DNA of 64,000 nucleotides from NCBI RefSeq assembly GCF_003369915.1, contig NC_046675.1, forward strand, positions 21,700,001 through 21,764,000, in the 5' to 3' direction. Numbering within the stretch: the stretch's first letter is position 1; each line of letters opens with the position of its first letter. Shown piece by piece: positions 51,189 through 62,735 of this stretch. The notes under the pieces were generated by a model. It made no database searches. It worked only from the letters and a program-made list of their open reading frames with translations, and was not told the origin of the DNA. Origin of the DNA: Drosophila miranda. Lineage: Eukaryota > Arthropoda > Insecta > Diptera > Drosophilidae. The translations under genes were made by a program, and so were the position numbers.

Positions 51189-51527
51189 TCAGTTTTTCCG
51201 TTGAAATCTCTCTATTTTCCCGTTTTTCTATACGCCGGTTACGCGAAAAGCTTCGCGTTGTGTTCAAAACAGCCCCCATATAAAAAAAAATAACCCAAAG
51301 AATGCAAATATCATAAAGAAAGCATTGAAGAAAAGTGTGTGAGAAATACTCAAAAAAAGAGAAAGAATATGTGCGAACCGAGTGAAAGTGTTGGAAACTG
51401 AAAAGTCAGAAAACGTCTAACAGAAATCGGAAATACTAGAATATACAGTGGTGCTCCGGTAGAAGGCCAAGTGGTGCTCCGAAATCGAAAAGAAGATCAG
51501 GCGGTGCTCCAAGGCTGATCCGTCAGC
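51189..51527 (+). promoter_or_regulatory. Dfd: Probable Dfd start site (Inr) and 5' UTR
   Basis: TCAGTT at 51189-51194 matches the Drosophila initiator, giving a 5' UTR of about 337 bases. No TATA box at -30 and no clear DPE at +28 are seen. The leader is rich in A and contains a repeated GGTGCTCC (near 51451, 51473 and 51503). The ATG at 51528 has context CAGCATGAG. Start-site choice is an inference; transcription may begin elsewhere in the 51.1-51.4 kb stretch. Confidence 0.35.
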
Positions 51528-52332
51528 ATGAGCTCATTCCTCATGGGTTATCCACATGCCCCCCATCACGTCCAGAGTCCCATGTCCATGGGCAATGGCC
51601 TGGATCCGAAATTTCCGCCCGTGGCCGATGACTATCATCACTATAATGGTCATTATTCCATGACCGCCTCCACGGGGCATATGAACAGTGCCGTCGGAGT
51701 CGGAGTCGGCAGCGGCGGTGGAGCACTCGGTGTCGGTGGCTCGGTTGGCGGGGTGACAGGTGGTGCAGCGGCCATGTCTGGTCACCCGCATGCGATGCAT
51801 CCGGCGGATATGGTCAGCGACTATATGGCCCATCACCACAATCCCCACACGCACTCGCACACCCACCCGCACTCGCACCACCACAGCAATAGTGCGTTGT
51901 CCGGCGTCCATCAGCCATCCGCCGGTGGGTACACCACTAACTATGCCGCCGCCACACCGCCCTCTAGCCACCATCCCCACTCGCATACGCATCCGCACGC
52001 ACATCCCCACCAGAGCCTCGGATATTACGTCCACCATGCCCCCGAGTTCATCTCCGCCGGAGCCGTGCACTCAGATCCGGCGCCGCTTTCGAATGCCGGC
52101 TACGGGCCGTCGGTGAATGTCCCCAACAGTGGGAGCGGCTCTGGAGGAGCTGCCATCGCCAACTCCAATGGATACTACGGGGGTTACGGCGGGGGCTATG
52201 GCACTGCGAATGGCAGTGTGGGCAGCACACACTCTCAGGGACACTCGCCGCACTCCCAGATGATGGATCTACCGCTGCAATGCTCCTCCACAGAACCACC
52301 CACGAATACAGCACTGGGTCTCCAGGAATTAG
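51528..52332 (+). CDS. Dfd: Dfd coding exon 1 (N-terminal part of Deformed Hox protein)
   Basis: Encodes residues 1-268 plus one base of codon 269 of Deformed, the nuclear Hox factor for mandibular and maxillary segments. It begins MSSFLMGYPHAPHHVQSPMS and continues with PKFPPVADDYHHYNGHYSMT, both Dfd signatures. Then come a Gly/Val-rich segment, His-rich repeats (HPHSHHHS-type, about residues 100-175), SLGYYVHHAPEFISAGAVHS, a Gly/Tyr-rich stretch (YYGGYGGGYGTANGSVGSTH) and the conserved QMMDLPLQCSSTEPPTNTA. The donor after 52332 is G|GTGAGT. Repeat lengths differ from D. melanogaster but the conserved blocks are all present. The minus-strand open frame across this exon is a shadow. The complete five-exon protein is 607 aa, against about 586 aa in D. 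melanogaster. Confidence 0.97.
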
Positions 52333-52737
52333 GTGAGTTTTCAATCGGAGAAGAAATGAGAGTTCTATAAAATACGAAAGTCTGAACAGGGTTAGATTTG
52401 GAATCGTGGTTGTATTATACGAGAAATTGACGTGTTCTAAGGTGGTAATGAACTGTACTGAAAGGGAATACATTAGGTGTAAGGGGGATTCTTTATGTGA
52501 ATAATCTTTAGCTAAATCAGCCTTTTTGAGAATCAATCATTGTGAAAGCACTTTTAAACAGCTCCAATCTTTGTTCTAAAAAGAGAGTCGTCTGCTCGAT
52601 TGGTCTCCCTAGATTCTACTATAAGCTTAGATCATAAAATTCATTCAAATATCAACTAAATCATACGAATATTTTAATTTACAACTTTATAAGTCATCTC
52701 CTTGTAACCCCCTTATAATAATCTGCTCTCAATGCAG
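52333..52737 (+). other. Dfd: Dfd intron 1
   Basis: 405-base intron, GTGAGT to TGCAG, AT-rich, nothing else recognised. Readthrough from exon 1 meets a stop within 13 codons, which supports splicing here. Confidence 0.9.
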
Positions 52738-52838
52738 GTTTAAAACTAGAGAAACGCATTGAAGAAGCTGTACCTGCCGGTCAACAATTGCAAGAGCTGG
52801 GAATGAGATTGCGCTGTGATGATATGGGATCCGAAGTG
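52738..52838 (+). CDS. Dfd: Dfd coding exon 2
   Basis: A 101-base exon too short to be noticed as an open frame. With the last base of exon 1 it reads LQELGLKLEKRIEEAVPAGQ and then QLQELGMRLRCDDMGSE, a block conserved in Dfd. The donor is taken as GAAGTG|GTAATA, adding a Val at residue 302; the alternative GAA|GTGGTA would omit it and has a poorer consensus. Either choice keeps the frame into exon 3. Confidence 0.92.
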
Positions 52839-52903
52839 GTAATAAAGCAAAAAATAAACCCTAGAAGAGAACCCTAATGCAAATTAACCATTGATTTATA
52901 CAG

Positions 52904-53081
52904 GATGATATGTCGGAAGAGGATCGTCTGATGTTGGATCGATCACCTGATGAACTCCTCTCCAATGACAACGACGACGATCTGGGGGACTCCGACAGCG
53001 ACGAAGATCTGATGGCGGAAACAACCGACGGCGAACGGATCATCTATCCCTGGATGAAGAAGATCCATGTGGCGGGTGTGG
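52904..53081 (+). CDS. Dfd: Dfd coding exon 3 (acidic region and YPWM)
   Basis: Follows a 65-base intron (52839-52903, ending TATACAG). Encodes residues 303-361 plus one base: DDMSEEDRLMLDRSPDELLS, an acidic run (DNDDDLGDSDSDEDLMAETT), then YPWM at residues 350-353 within ERIIYPWMKKIHVAGV. YPWM recruits Extradenticle. The donor G|GTAAGT is a near-perfect consensus. The linker from YPWM to the homeodomain is 18 residues once joined to exon 4. Confidence 0.97.
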
Positions 53082-56000
53082 GTAAGTCGAAAGTTGCCGC
53101 CCTTCCCCACTCCTTTCCCACAAGAGCCCCAGACATTGTGCCCCCATTTTTTTTTTTCGGGGTATGCTAATTAAATTACTTAGCTGCCAACACCCACTTG
53201 ATCCACTGACAGGCCCCTCTGTAATGTTCGCTCTTTGGCGAAAAACACAGAGGCCAAAGAAAGAAAACTGCGACTGCGACTCCCAAAGCTCATTAATCAA
53301 AATCAAGAATGCCACGCCTCATGTCGGAGAGGCTAAAGACCGTGTACCAACCCAAGTGACATGTTCCTGTATATACTGCTCCTTTACTATATATACTATA
53401 TCTTTAGGTTTTTTATGTGAGTTTTCTCTGCAAAATGTAGGCCTTCTGAGGGCCTCTTCCAGTGGTTCTTTCGACACTTGAAGTTGCTTCGCAGGCTTCA
53501 GTTGCCTTGACGTCACAGAGTCAATTGATATATCATTGGAATGATCAAGGGAGTATAGGAATTTATATTGTACTTAATGGGAAAAAATTCTAGTGATTGA
53601 GGGTAAATGTCAATGATTTCTTCCTTAAGAAAGTGGGATCCTAATTGAGGTTTTTTTTAACAAAAACATAGGACGATCCTATAACCTTTTGACTAAAAAT
53701 ATTTATTGATTCCTAAGAAATATGTCTGCAATGGAGTAATATCTTAGGTATATTTTTTGATCGTAGTTAGGTTCTAGTAATTCTTGTTCCCTTTATTATA
53801 ATTAAAACCAAGTTCAGGTGATTTCTAGCTTAGAAACCGGATCTATGTCATTTTAAACAGCTTCAATAACACTCGAAATTCTGTAAAATATCTCTAACAG
53901 TTCTAGATACTTGTTACCATGTCCAACCTCTCATTGAACACTCATTCACTCACATCACCCAATCTTTGAGCTTGCCTTTACAATTTTTATGAATATACAG
54001 CCCCATTAATGCTCTATACAAAAACTGAATGCAGATACGAGAACAGGTTTCCATTTCAGAGTTCGAATCCATTCACCAGAAGGCAACAGCAACACTGAAT
54101 GAGCCACAGTCCATTCCACTGCGATGTGGCACAGATAATTACCCATAATTGTCGCAGCCTAAAACGTAGGAATTCATTCAGCCATATGTCCGAGTGTCGA
54201 GTGGGTTACCAACTGATGATTGTCGTCGCTTATTGTTTTAATATTACTGAATGGGGGATCGGCATGGCTTGGAATGGGAGTGGGATGCCTTAGGGGCATC
54301 AAGTAGGTGTCGACTGCATTTACGCGGAGGCCCACGAGGAGCCTTCACGCACGGACCCTGATAGATTGCTTTTTAATTAGCACAGAGAGAGACCCAGAGC
54401 CCTGATGGAGTACTCCAATTTGGGTATAACCTTGACCCAAATGGGTAATTATAATGTTTCGTTTTACGCCACTACGACGCGCCTCATCGGGCCACTCCAG
54501 AGAGACGCTTGGGGAATTGACTCTGACTCTAAGCATCAGAAAAATCAAAAATCAAAGTAGTCCATCAGACAGACGGACGGACGGACGGACAGACGAACGC
54601 ACAAACGATCGCTCAGGGGCATGTTTGACACAGTCGCAAGGTACGTACCGTACCCGACTCCATCTCCATCTCCGACTTCGACTTTGACTCCGACAGAGTG
54701 ACGGATGGTCCGTGTCATTTGATGTTAATGTTGTGACATTTATCATGAGCGCACGACTACGAGAACAAGACGAAACTTGATTATCGCCAGTGCATCATCT
54801 CTCTCTCTCGGAGTATCGTCTCGGAGTATCGTCTCGGAGTCTCTCGCCTCGTTATGTGCCCCAAAACCTGTGTCCCCCCGTACCCCAGCGGTGTCATGTT
54901 GTTCCCTTTACAAATGACTTACACTCGCTTAACACTTGCCTCTGCCGACTAGAGGCCCAAAAAAAAACAAAAACTATGCGATGTGGCGTGTGGTCTTTTG
55001 CTCAATTTATTATTATAGTTTTTCTTTCTTTTTGTTTTTTTGCCCTACGGCCTACCAAAACACAAAACTTGTTCAAAGTTTTGTTTGAAAGAGAAGTGTG
55101 AAATGGTATTTAGAGAGCAATTTTGTTGATTATTTAATAGTTTTAATGGGCAAGTGTTGAAAAGGTATCAGAAAGTGTTGAGTGTTGGTAAGGGGACATT
55201 GGGATTTGATTGTGGAAATTGGGTTGATTTAGTAGAATGAAAGGTTCTTAAATAAAAGTTTGGCATGGCAGTGGAACTGGTAAGAGTTACTCAAATCCTC
55301 ATGGAGGTGATTCCTTTATAATAAATATTAAACAAATAAGCATGCTAAATAGTGTTGGAAATGACATTTTAACATTGGAAAAGCAGATTTGGGAGTAGTA
55401 AACACTTCAATCTTATGGAAATTTGCTATCATTTAATTACTAAAATTTTTGGTGACTGCAAATAACTTGAATCCACCATGAAAAGTGTTACAAAGGCCAG
55501 AAAAACATTGCTGAAAGGGGTTATAATCTTCATATTTGGACTGAAAAAGAGAAAACTTGTACTAAATACTCCTAGAAATGTCTCAAGTGGCCAAAAGGGT
55601 CTCTGAAAATTATAATTAAATAAAATATATAATTAAATAATTATTTAACACATATAGATGATTATATTGTGAGTAGGAACTGCTTTGATCTACATTAAAA
55701 TTCGTTGGAAAATGGAGCTATCTTCCATCTAAAGTCCCAAACTTGTTGTTTAGAGTAAACACAGCCTTAACATACAACGAAATTCCCATATATCAAACCA
55801 TTCTCAACCGCAAGTATCACATGCTAATGTGCTAGAGGGAAACCTCTCATAATCTTGGGTGAAAAATATTGATTTCATGCACGACAGACGGGCCCAAGAG
55901 ATGAGGTGGCTAAAACTTGTACAAGTTTCATGTTTTATACGATATACAATACACACAAAAAGAGAGATACTCTGCTGCTGCTGCTGCTGTGGCGGCTATG

Positions 56001-59000
56001 GGGCATTCAATAAACAGTGAAACGTGAACAGCCTTGTAACTGAATTTCAATGGCAAGTCCACGATTAAGTTTCCACACCACGAGAGGGGCAGGAGGAGGA
56101 GACCTGAGACAGAGACTGAGGCTGAGAGTCACAGTTACCCGATGACTTGCGGAAAAGCCGCCTCAACGGCAAAAAAAAAAGTGCAAGCTAAAGATACAGA
56201 TACATGAAGGCACACAGCACACACAGATGCTGTAAAAACTCGACTGGAATATTGCGCCTTTTGCAAAATGTTTACCGGCGGCGGCCCAGGCCCAGGCCCA
56301 GGGCATGACAATGATGAAAATGACGCAGTAAAAATTAAGAAGTTCGCCTTTTATGACAGATGAGGCACGAACAGCTGAGGCACAGACACAGATACTGGGG
56401 ACTCAGACACAAATACTGGACCCAGACTTCGAATCAGACCCAGAGACTGGCCTCAGAGACCGAATCTCCGCTGAGTTCTTCGCACAAAGCATAATTAGCG
56501 AGATCCCCCTCTAGCAAGTGAATGGAGCTTCTCTCTCTTTCTTTTAACATATACCCGTCCCTATCTTGATTTGGCAATTTACGCCAATAAAAGTTCTCTT
56601 CTCTGAAGCTGCCAACTTGTTTGCAAATTATTGAAATTGGCATTAATTAGCGTACATTTATTGCTCTCTGCCATTCGACCATTGTACTTCTACATCCATA
56701 CTTCTATATTTTTCGCACAGACTAGAGACAATTTTTGGAGAGGTTTCTGCGTGTCTTTGTGTTCTTTTGTTGAAAGCAAACGAATCTTCAAGGTCGCTCC
56801 ATTGCCTGGGCTCCATTGTTTGTCCGGAGACTTAAAAGTCGTGAGCTTCTTACTGTCTTTCTTCTGGTATTTTGCGGCTCCATTCCATTCTATTTTCCAC
56901 AAACAAAACGATTGCGAGTCTTGGAACAAGTGCCTAAGATGTTTGGCTTTTAGTTGAATAACATTTTCGATGGTCATTTGTTGTTGTGCGTTCTCTTGGG
57001 CTATGCCATGAGAAGGGGAAAGTGAAATAAACACTATTTTTGAGGAAGGGAATCATGATTTTAGTGGGGCTCATTTGTGGGAATTTTTGAGGGTATGCAA
57101 TGGAAGGGAATTTAAATACAAGATTTAAGATTTAAGGAAAATCTGTAAAATTCTTTAAAAATGTTTCTTGGGTAACTTTCTATTTCCAATTTTATTTTCT
57201 GGGCTTTAAATGTATAAATATTTTAGTAGCACTGAAAATATAATCAGGAATCAATCTTAATATATAAATCTTGAGAGTTTTAAATTCATATAAGAACTGT
57301 GTGATGGTTTTCTTGGAAAATATAAAGGTTTTATACCAGGAATATATGATAAAAGAATTTTCCCTATTTCTTTTATTTTTTACGAATTTTGTATAGCAAA
57401 ATTAAATATATAACCCATTTTTTATACAAATACATTTTAAACCATTTATATTTTTTTACGCGAAAAATACTTGAATATTACTTTTTTTATAGTTTTTTTC
57501 ATATTTCTGTAGCCCAAATTAGTACCCCATTGACTCATAAATCTCTGCCAACTCCTTGAAACCGCATAAATTAACATATTTTATAATTTAAATGCTCACT
57601 AAGCTCTTAGCCATTTGGTAAAATATAAGCCCCAAAAGTATTTTTTGCGTTTAAATGAACAAAAATTCATGGCGTAGAACAATTCTCCCACAGCGTGGCG
57701 GCGGCAACCAGTTCAAGTGCTGCTGCGGGTACTTTACGGTGGAGCCACAAAAATACATATATATACGATATATATGATGTATGGGTACATGGGGGTTTGG
57801 GGGTGTGCTCTGGGGAGGGGGCACGTACATGTGTAAGTAGCATGAGCTCATGTTTATTTTTATTATTTCGCCAGGCTCTGCCACACAAATTGCAAGTCAC
57901 TTGACAAGCTGCTGATGCAGCTCCCGCTGTTGTTGAAATGTTGACTTGCCTTTTTCTTCTCTTTTTTTTTTGCCTTGCCATGAGCTCACAAACAGATACT
58001 TTAAGGGGTAAGAAACATCCAAAGTTTAAACTTGGAATGAAATCCCAGCTGGAATGGATAGCACGGCGTATGCGCAATGCGGCATTCATTAGTGCAGATC
58101 TCAAAAATTATAAATTTCTAGCAATTTGTTTAAAACTGCAACGTGAAGCGACCTGTTCCCCCCACGATATCCTAGGGGGAACAGGTTTTTTCTATAAATG
58201 ATCTGTGATGAATGTTCATCTAAATAAATTATGACAGATGTTAAATATTTTTGTTGCCTGATTTCTTTCCATCTTTAATTTTTTTTGTCGCTGGCACGAG
58301 TCAAATTTCTTTTTTAAACCACAAAAATATTTACACACTCTCTGGCTTAAAGCTTATCTGAATAATTAATCACTCAAACGAATGCAAAATGAATGAAGTG
58401 CTGGGGAGAATCGAATCGAATCGAAAGGAGAAGCCCGGAAGTTGTCTGGTGGCACCACCGCACCTCAAAATTGGGATTGGGCTTTGGGATTTGGCGGATT
58501 AGGGCCCACCAAATGAGGCCGCCAGACAAAAGAGATTATGAAATAATGTCTGACATAGTTTTTGGGTATGTGGGGAACCCCCTCTCCTCTCTCCCAGCCC
58601 GGCTTTTCCATCTCTTTCTGTGAATGAATTTGTAGAGTCACAAATGCATGATAAATCATATGAAATTTTTAGGATGGGACAAACATGCCGACAGCCAACA
58701 ACAGTTTTCAGAATGAGTCAGGGGGTTCGAATTTGGAATATATTGTACGAATACTCAGGAGGGATCAATGCGAAGAGGTATCGGAGAGGGGGCACTCACA
58801 AAATCCCACTGAAATCCCTAGAGAGCGCCAATATCCTAGATATTGCAGCTACCTCTCTCTCTCCGATTTGGCATCTCTTTAGCGCTGCCCTCTCTCTTTC
58901 CCTCTTGCCACATGCAACACAACCGCTGGTGGGGGGACTTGTGCAATCTTGATTTCCTTGGCCTTGTATGATTTGGCATTTTCATAAATTGGCTGCCATT

Positions 59001-61137
59001 CTTATGGCAGTTTTAAATGCAATTGGCACTCTTTTTCGGTTCCTCTTCTGGGCCACGACCATGACGTTGCTTTTTGCTCTTTCCTCTCCGCCTTCGTTGA
59101 GTTCTTCCTCTCTTTTCTTGGTCTGGCCTGGCATTTTCGTTGAAATGTTGAAATGAAATGATACGCACTTATTAAAAACGAATTAACGCAGCATGCCGCC
59201 GCCGCCGTCGCCGCCAACGCCAACGCCACAGACAGCGTCATAGGCCCCTGACGCAGCAGCAGCTGACATTGGGTTTTGTCGTGCCCTCTCTTTCTATCCT
59301 ACATGTCTGCACCTCTCTCTCTCTAAAGGTGTTTTTCTTTCCCAGTCCTGTCTCTCCCTCTCTCTCTTTGAAGGTGTTCCCCTTTGTAATTGATATTGCT
59401 GTTGTTTTTGCCCTTCGATTTGGTTTAGTTTTTCTTCCTTTTTCTTCGTTTCCTACTGGTTTCTCGGTTTCATTTTCTTCATTTCATGCCGCGAAAATTT
59501 GTTGAGTTGTGTTTTTTCGGTTTCATGATATCTGTAATTTCAAGAATTTTGGTATTACATGAAATTACGGAAAGGAAATTGGAAAGGCAAAGGAAGTTTT
59601 TTCGATTTCCTATGATTTATACTTTGTTTGCGGATTTAAAAGATTCTGGGGATTTCCGAAGATTCTACGTACCTTATATCCTGCTCAAGCAGGACTTCTA
59701 TTAGGATTTCTATAGAAAAAGCAGAATCCAGAATCTTAGGAGTCTATAAAAGAGTTTATTTGATAAGGAAACCAAACTATCACTTCTTTAATGGAAGTAC
59801 TCTATGCTTGTTCTGGTATAAAAACCTTTTCAAGATAAACTTTTGAGCATAAATTGATCAACATATGACTCCCTGAACCCTTTTGTCCTAAGGGAAAATA
59901 CCTCTATTTATAGAAACATAAAAAAATATAAAGAACTATAGAAAAACAGACATTGTCATAGAGAAATTCTCCCTTGAACAGACCCCTCCTGAATAAAAAC
60001 TCTCCTAAATCGACTCCAAGAAAGAACCACTCCTCCCCACTGACAGATGACCATCTAAGAGTGCTGGCTGTCCACCCTTGAAGTTTACAATATAATCTTC
60101 ATTTTCTCAATCCAATCCTCGACAACTTTGAAACCCACAAGCGAATAAAAAAAAACTTGTCAGCAGATCTTAGGCGCATCTGTTGTGCTTTTCTGTTTCC
60201 AATCGAGTGACCCATGTTCAAGAATTCTCTTCATTGGACCACCCAAAAAGCCCAACCCAACCCACAGACCCACCTCCCACCCTGTGGGGCTGTCAACGGC
60301 CGGCTGGCTGGACACCGAAGAGCGCTGGACACACACTGACAGAATATATCATTAATCTAAGTTTTGGGCCTCGCCTGGGATTGAAATATTTCTATCAAAT
60401 CGAAAGCTGTCTGTCACAGACGCAATGAAATTTTTATAAATGTACAAAACCCGAATGGAGCAGCGGATATGAAACAGTTGCACCGAACAGAACAGAACAG
60501 AAAAGAACAGAAAACTCTGATGGAAACATCAACATAATCGGAGATGTGGCAGCAAATTGAAATTGATGGAGCGTACAACAATTTTGATCCAATGGACACC
60601 AAATGTCTGTCTGGGCATCTTTTGGGTCTTTCGGTGGCAGGTGCGAGGCATTTATTTGGCGGCGATAAAAATTAAAAAATAATAAGACAACGGAAAAGAG
60701 GAAAAGCGGAAGGGCTAAGGCTGCGACCCTGGCCAGGGAGGGAAAAACTAAATTGCGGCCGCGAAATGCGGCAACCTTCGATGGACAGACAAGGACAAGC
60801 GTAGCCCAGGCGCGCTATTTGATTTTGATTAATTATCCTGCCACAAGGAGGTCTTTCATGTCCCCGCTGGCACACAGTCACCCCCCCACCCCTACTCCCA
60901 ACTAAAACCCCGTCCCAAACGTCACATCCTCCAAAAAGGAGTTCCAGTTCTCGCGCTTCCAAGGTGAAAGGAAAACTTTTGGCTTTGGCGGAGGCTTTTT
61001 TAAGGGTTGTCAAGTTATCTAAGAGATTTATTGAGAAACGCAATTTGAAGTGTATTAATTGTGGATGCCACTCCCCTTCCCATATAATGTTCCGCCTTTC
61101 AAAACCATTAATTATGGAAAATATTCTTCGTTTTTAG
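53082..61137 (+). other. Dfd: Dfd intron 3 (8 kb)
   Basis: Starts GTAAGT, ends TTTTTAG. It separates YPWM from the homeodomain, as in Scr. No coding exon recognised inside. It contains TCATTAATCA at 53290, an (ACGG)n tract near 54572-54592, a 13-base repeat TCTCGGAGTATCG near 54807-54845, a CTG repeat near 55972, and a perfect hairpin with a T run at 58151-58192 (separate entry). Such Hox introns can carry enhancers; none is directly identifiable here. Confidence 0.93.
58151..58186 (+). other. Perfect 12-bp hairpin followed by a T run
   Basis: ACCTGTTCCCCC (58151-58162) and GGGGGAACAGGT (58175-58186) are exact reverse complements around a 12-base loop, CACGATATCCTA. Six T follow directly after the stem's last T-containing triplet. 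It looks like an RNA hairpin with a pol III-type T-run terminator, but no A/B box or known family is recognised. It is unlike anything else in the intron. Confidence 0.6.
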
Positions 61138-61547
61138 CGAATGGCTCGTATCAACCGGGAATGGAACCGAAACGCCAACGCACCGCCTACACACGACACC
61201 AGATCCTGGAATTGGAGAAGGAGTTCCACTACAATCGCTACCTGACGCGACGGCGACGCATCGAGATCGCCCATACGCTGGTGCTGTCGGAGCGTCAGAT
61301 CAAGATCTGGTTCCAGAATCGTCGCATGAAGTGGAAGAAGGACAACAAGCTGCCAAACACCAAGAATGTGCGCAAGAAGACGGTCGACGCCAATGGCAAT
61401 CCAACACCGGTAGCCAAAAAGACCTCCAAGAGGACCAGTGCCAAGAAGCAGGCGCAACAGCAGCAGCAGACACAGTCACAGTCACAGTCCCAGAACTTGC
61501 CACAGTCTCAGCAGAACCCACAGCAGCAGACTCCAGTGATGAATGAG
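61138..61547 (+). CDS. Dfd: Dfd coding exon 4 (homeodomain)
   Basis: Acceptor TTTTTAG before 61138. The exon continues with [10 protein letters not shown] and the homeodomain at residues 372-431, [20 protein letters not shown] to WKKDN, with helix 3 [18 protein letters not shown] (Gln50, Asn51). Then come the Dfd-type tail [20 protein letters not shown], a Lys-rich segment and Gln/Ser repeats ([19 protein letters not shown]). It ends TPVMNE at donor GAG|GTGAGT (61548). Reading through would add VSGSC and stop, so an unspliced or intron-retaining form would lack the last 109 residues. Confidence 0.97.
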
Positions 61548-61830
61548 GTGAGTGGATCGTGTTGAAAGTCAACAGAAAAGGCACTTTAAGTGCGGGTCCT
61601 CAGATTCCTTCGGGGTTTATGCGTGGCCTGAATCAGAATATCATTAATTGATGTAAGGATCCTGAGGCAAGATCAGCGTCTGCTTCAAAAACCAAGATAA
61701 AGATATGGAACCAAAGCTAGGAATATTCTGCATATCTTTCATAGATATTATAGCCCAAAACTCCTAAGATTTATCCTCCAAAAAGTATCTAAAACCATAC
61801 TTATACAATATCTCTCTCTCTCTATTTCAG
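61548..61830 (+). other. Dfd: Dfd intron 4
   Basis: 283-base intron, GTGAGT to a (TC)n tract and TTTCAG. Nothing else recognised. Confidence 0.93.
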
Positions 61831-62160
61831 TGCATTCGTTCCGATAGTTTGGAGAGCATTGGCGATGTGAGCTCTTCTTTGGGGAATCCTCCCTACATAC
61901 CAGCGGCCACTGAACCGGGCAATGCCTATGTCGGATCTCAGCAGCAGCAGCAGCATCACAGCAATAATAATAATACCAACAGCAATAATAATAATAATAA
62001 CAATAGCAACCTCAATAATAATAATACGAACAACAATCAAATGGTGGGACATACGAGTCTCCATGGGAACCATCATCAACAGCAGCAGCAGCAACAATCC
62101 GATCTCATGACCAATCTGCAGTTACACATCAAACAGGACTACGATCTTACAGCACTGTAG
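61831..62160 (+). CDS. Dfd: Dfd coding exon 5 (C-terminus)
   Basis: Encodes residues 499-607. It starts CIRSDSLESIGDVSSSLGNP and PYIPAATEPGNAY, followed by Gln, Asn (AAT/AAC repeats at about 61963-62039) and Gln runs, and ends SDLMTNLQLHIKQDYDLTAL with TAG at 62158-62160. Start and end blocks match Dfd of other flies; the Asn repeat length is species-variable. The last ten codons are imperfectly duplicated immediately after the stop (separate entry). Joined exons give 607 residues. Confidence 0.96.
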   Translation, partial: CIRSDSLESIGDVSSSLGNPPYIPAATEPGNAYVGSQQQQQHHSNNNNTNSNNNNNNNSNLNNNNTNNNQMVGHTSLHGNHHQQQQQQQSDLMTNLQLHIKQDYDLTAL

Positions 62161-62735
62161 GCAACAGGACTACGATCTGACGGCCGTTTAGGAAGCTGTC
62201 AAGCTAGAAAATGTAGAAAGAAACCTTAAGCACATGTAAATTTCCCAACCCAAACCCCAGCCCCATTTCCTTTGTAGATCTTTGTGTTTGTTTTCTTTTC
62301 TAAAAACGAAAACCTTGCGACTCTGTGGACAAGGCCAAGGACAAATCGGAATATACAGTGAACAAAAATAGTTAGTTAGACTAAAGTTAAGCATCGACCA
62401 TTAGGTAATCGAACCCTCACTTAACCCAAAATCCTTTCAACCCCCAAACAAAATGTTGTATATGAGATATATGTGTACTTAAGCATCCCCCCTAAGAATC
62501 AGGTATAAAAGAGTTTTTGTATAAAGCCTAGAAAGATTTGTCATAGTCATTAAGTGGTACAACATAATAGAGATCTATATATAGTACTTAGTATATAGGA
62601 TTGCATATATGTATAATTATAATTATTATTATTATTATTAAATGTAGTGTGGCATTTGTTGTGCGTCGTCTAGATGTATGTAAGTTCGTACGTATATTTT
62701 ATGGATACAAATAAATGATATAAATTGAAAGATAA
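62161..62735 (+). other. Dfd: Dfd 3' UTR with polyadenylation signal
   Basis: AT-rich noncoding DNA with ATT repeats near 62620-62640 and AATAAA at 62710-62715, giving a 3' UTR of about 0.57 kb. The cleavage site is inferred, and longer forms are possible. Confidence 0.6.
62162..62191 (+). repeat. Out-of-frame tandem copy of the Dfd terminal codons
   Basis: The 30 bases 62131-62160 (last nine codons plus stop) are repeated at 62162-62191 with six mismatches, one base out of frame. Read in its own frame the copy gives QQDYDLTAV and TAG. The first base apart, the differences fall at third positions of CTT/CTG, ACA/ACG, GCA/GCC and in CTG/GTT. Confidence 0.85.

Noticed and set aside
51534..52070. 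A 178-codon minus-strand open frame opposite Dfd exon 1
   Set aside because: It mirrors the CAC/CAT (His) repeats of Dfd; Val/Arg/Met-rich translation is typical of an antisense shadow.
58151..58192. Bacterial-type intrinsic terminator
   Set aside because: Hairpin plus T run fits formally, but the DNA is a fly Hox intron; no bacterial gene context. Kept only as an unexplained hairpin.
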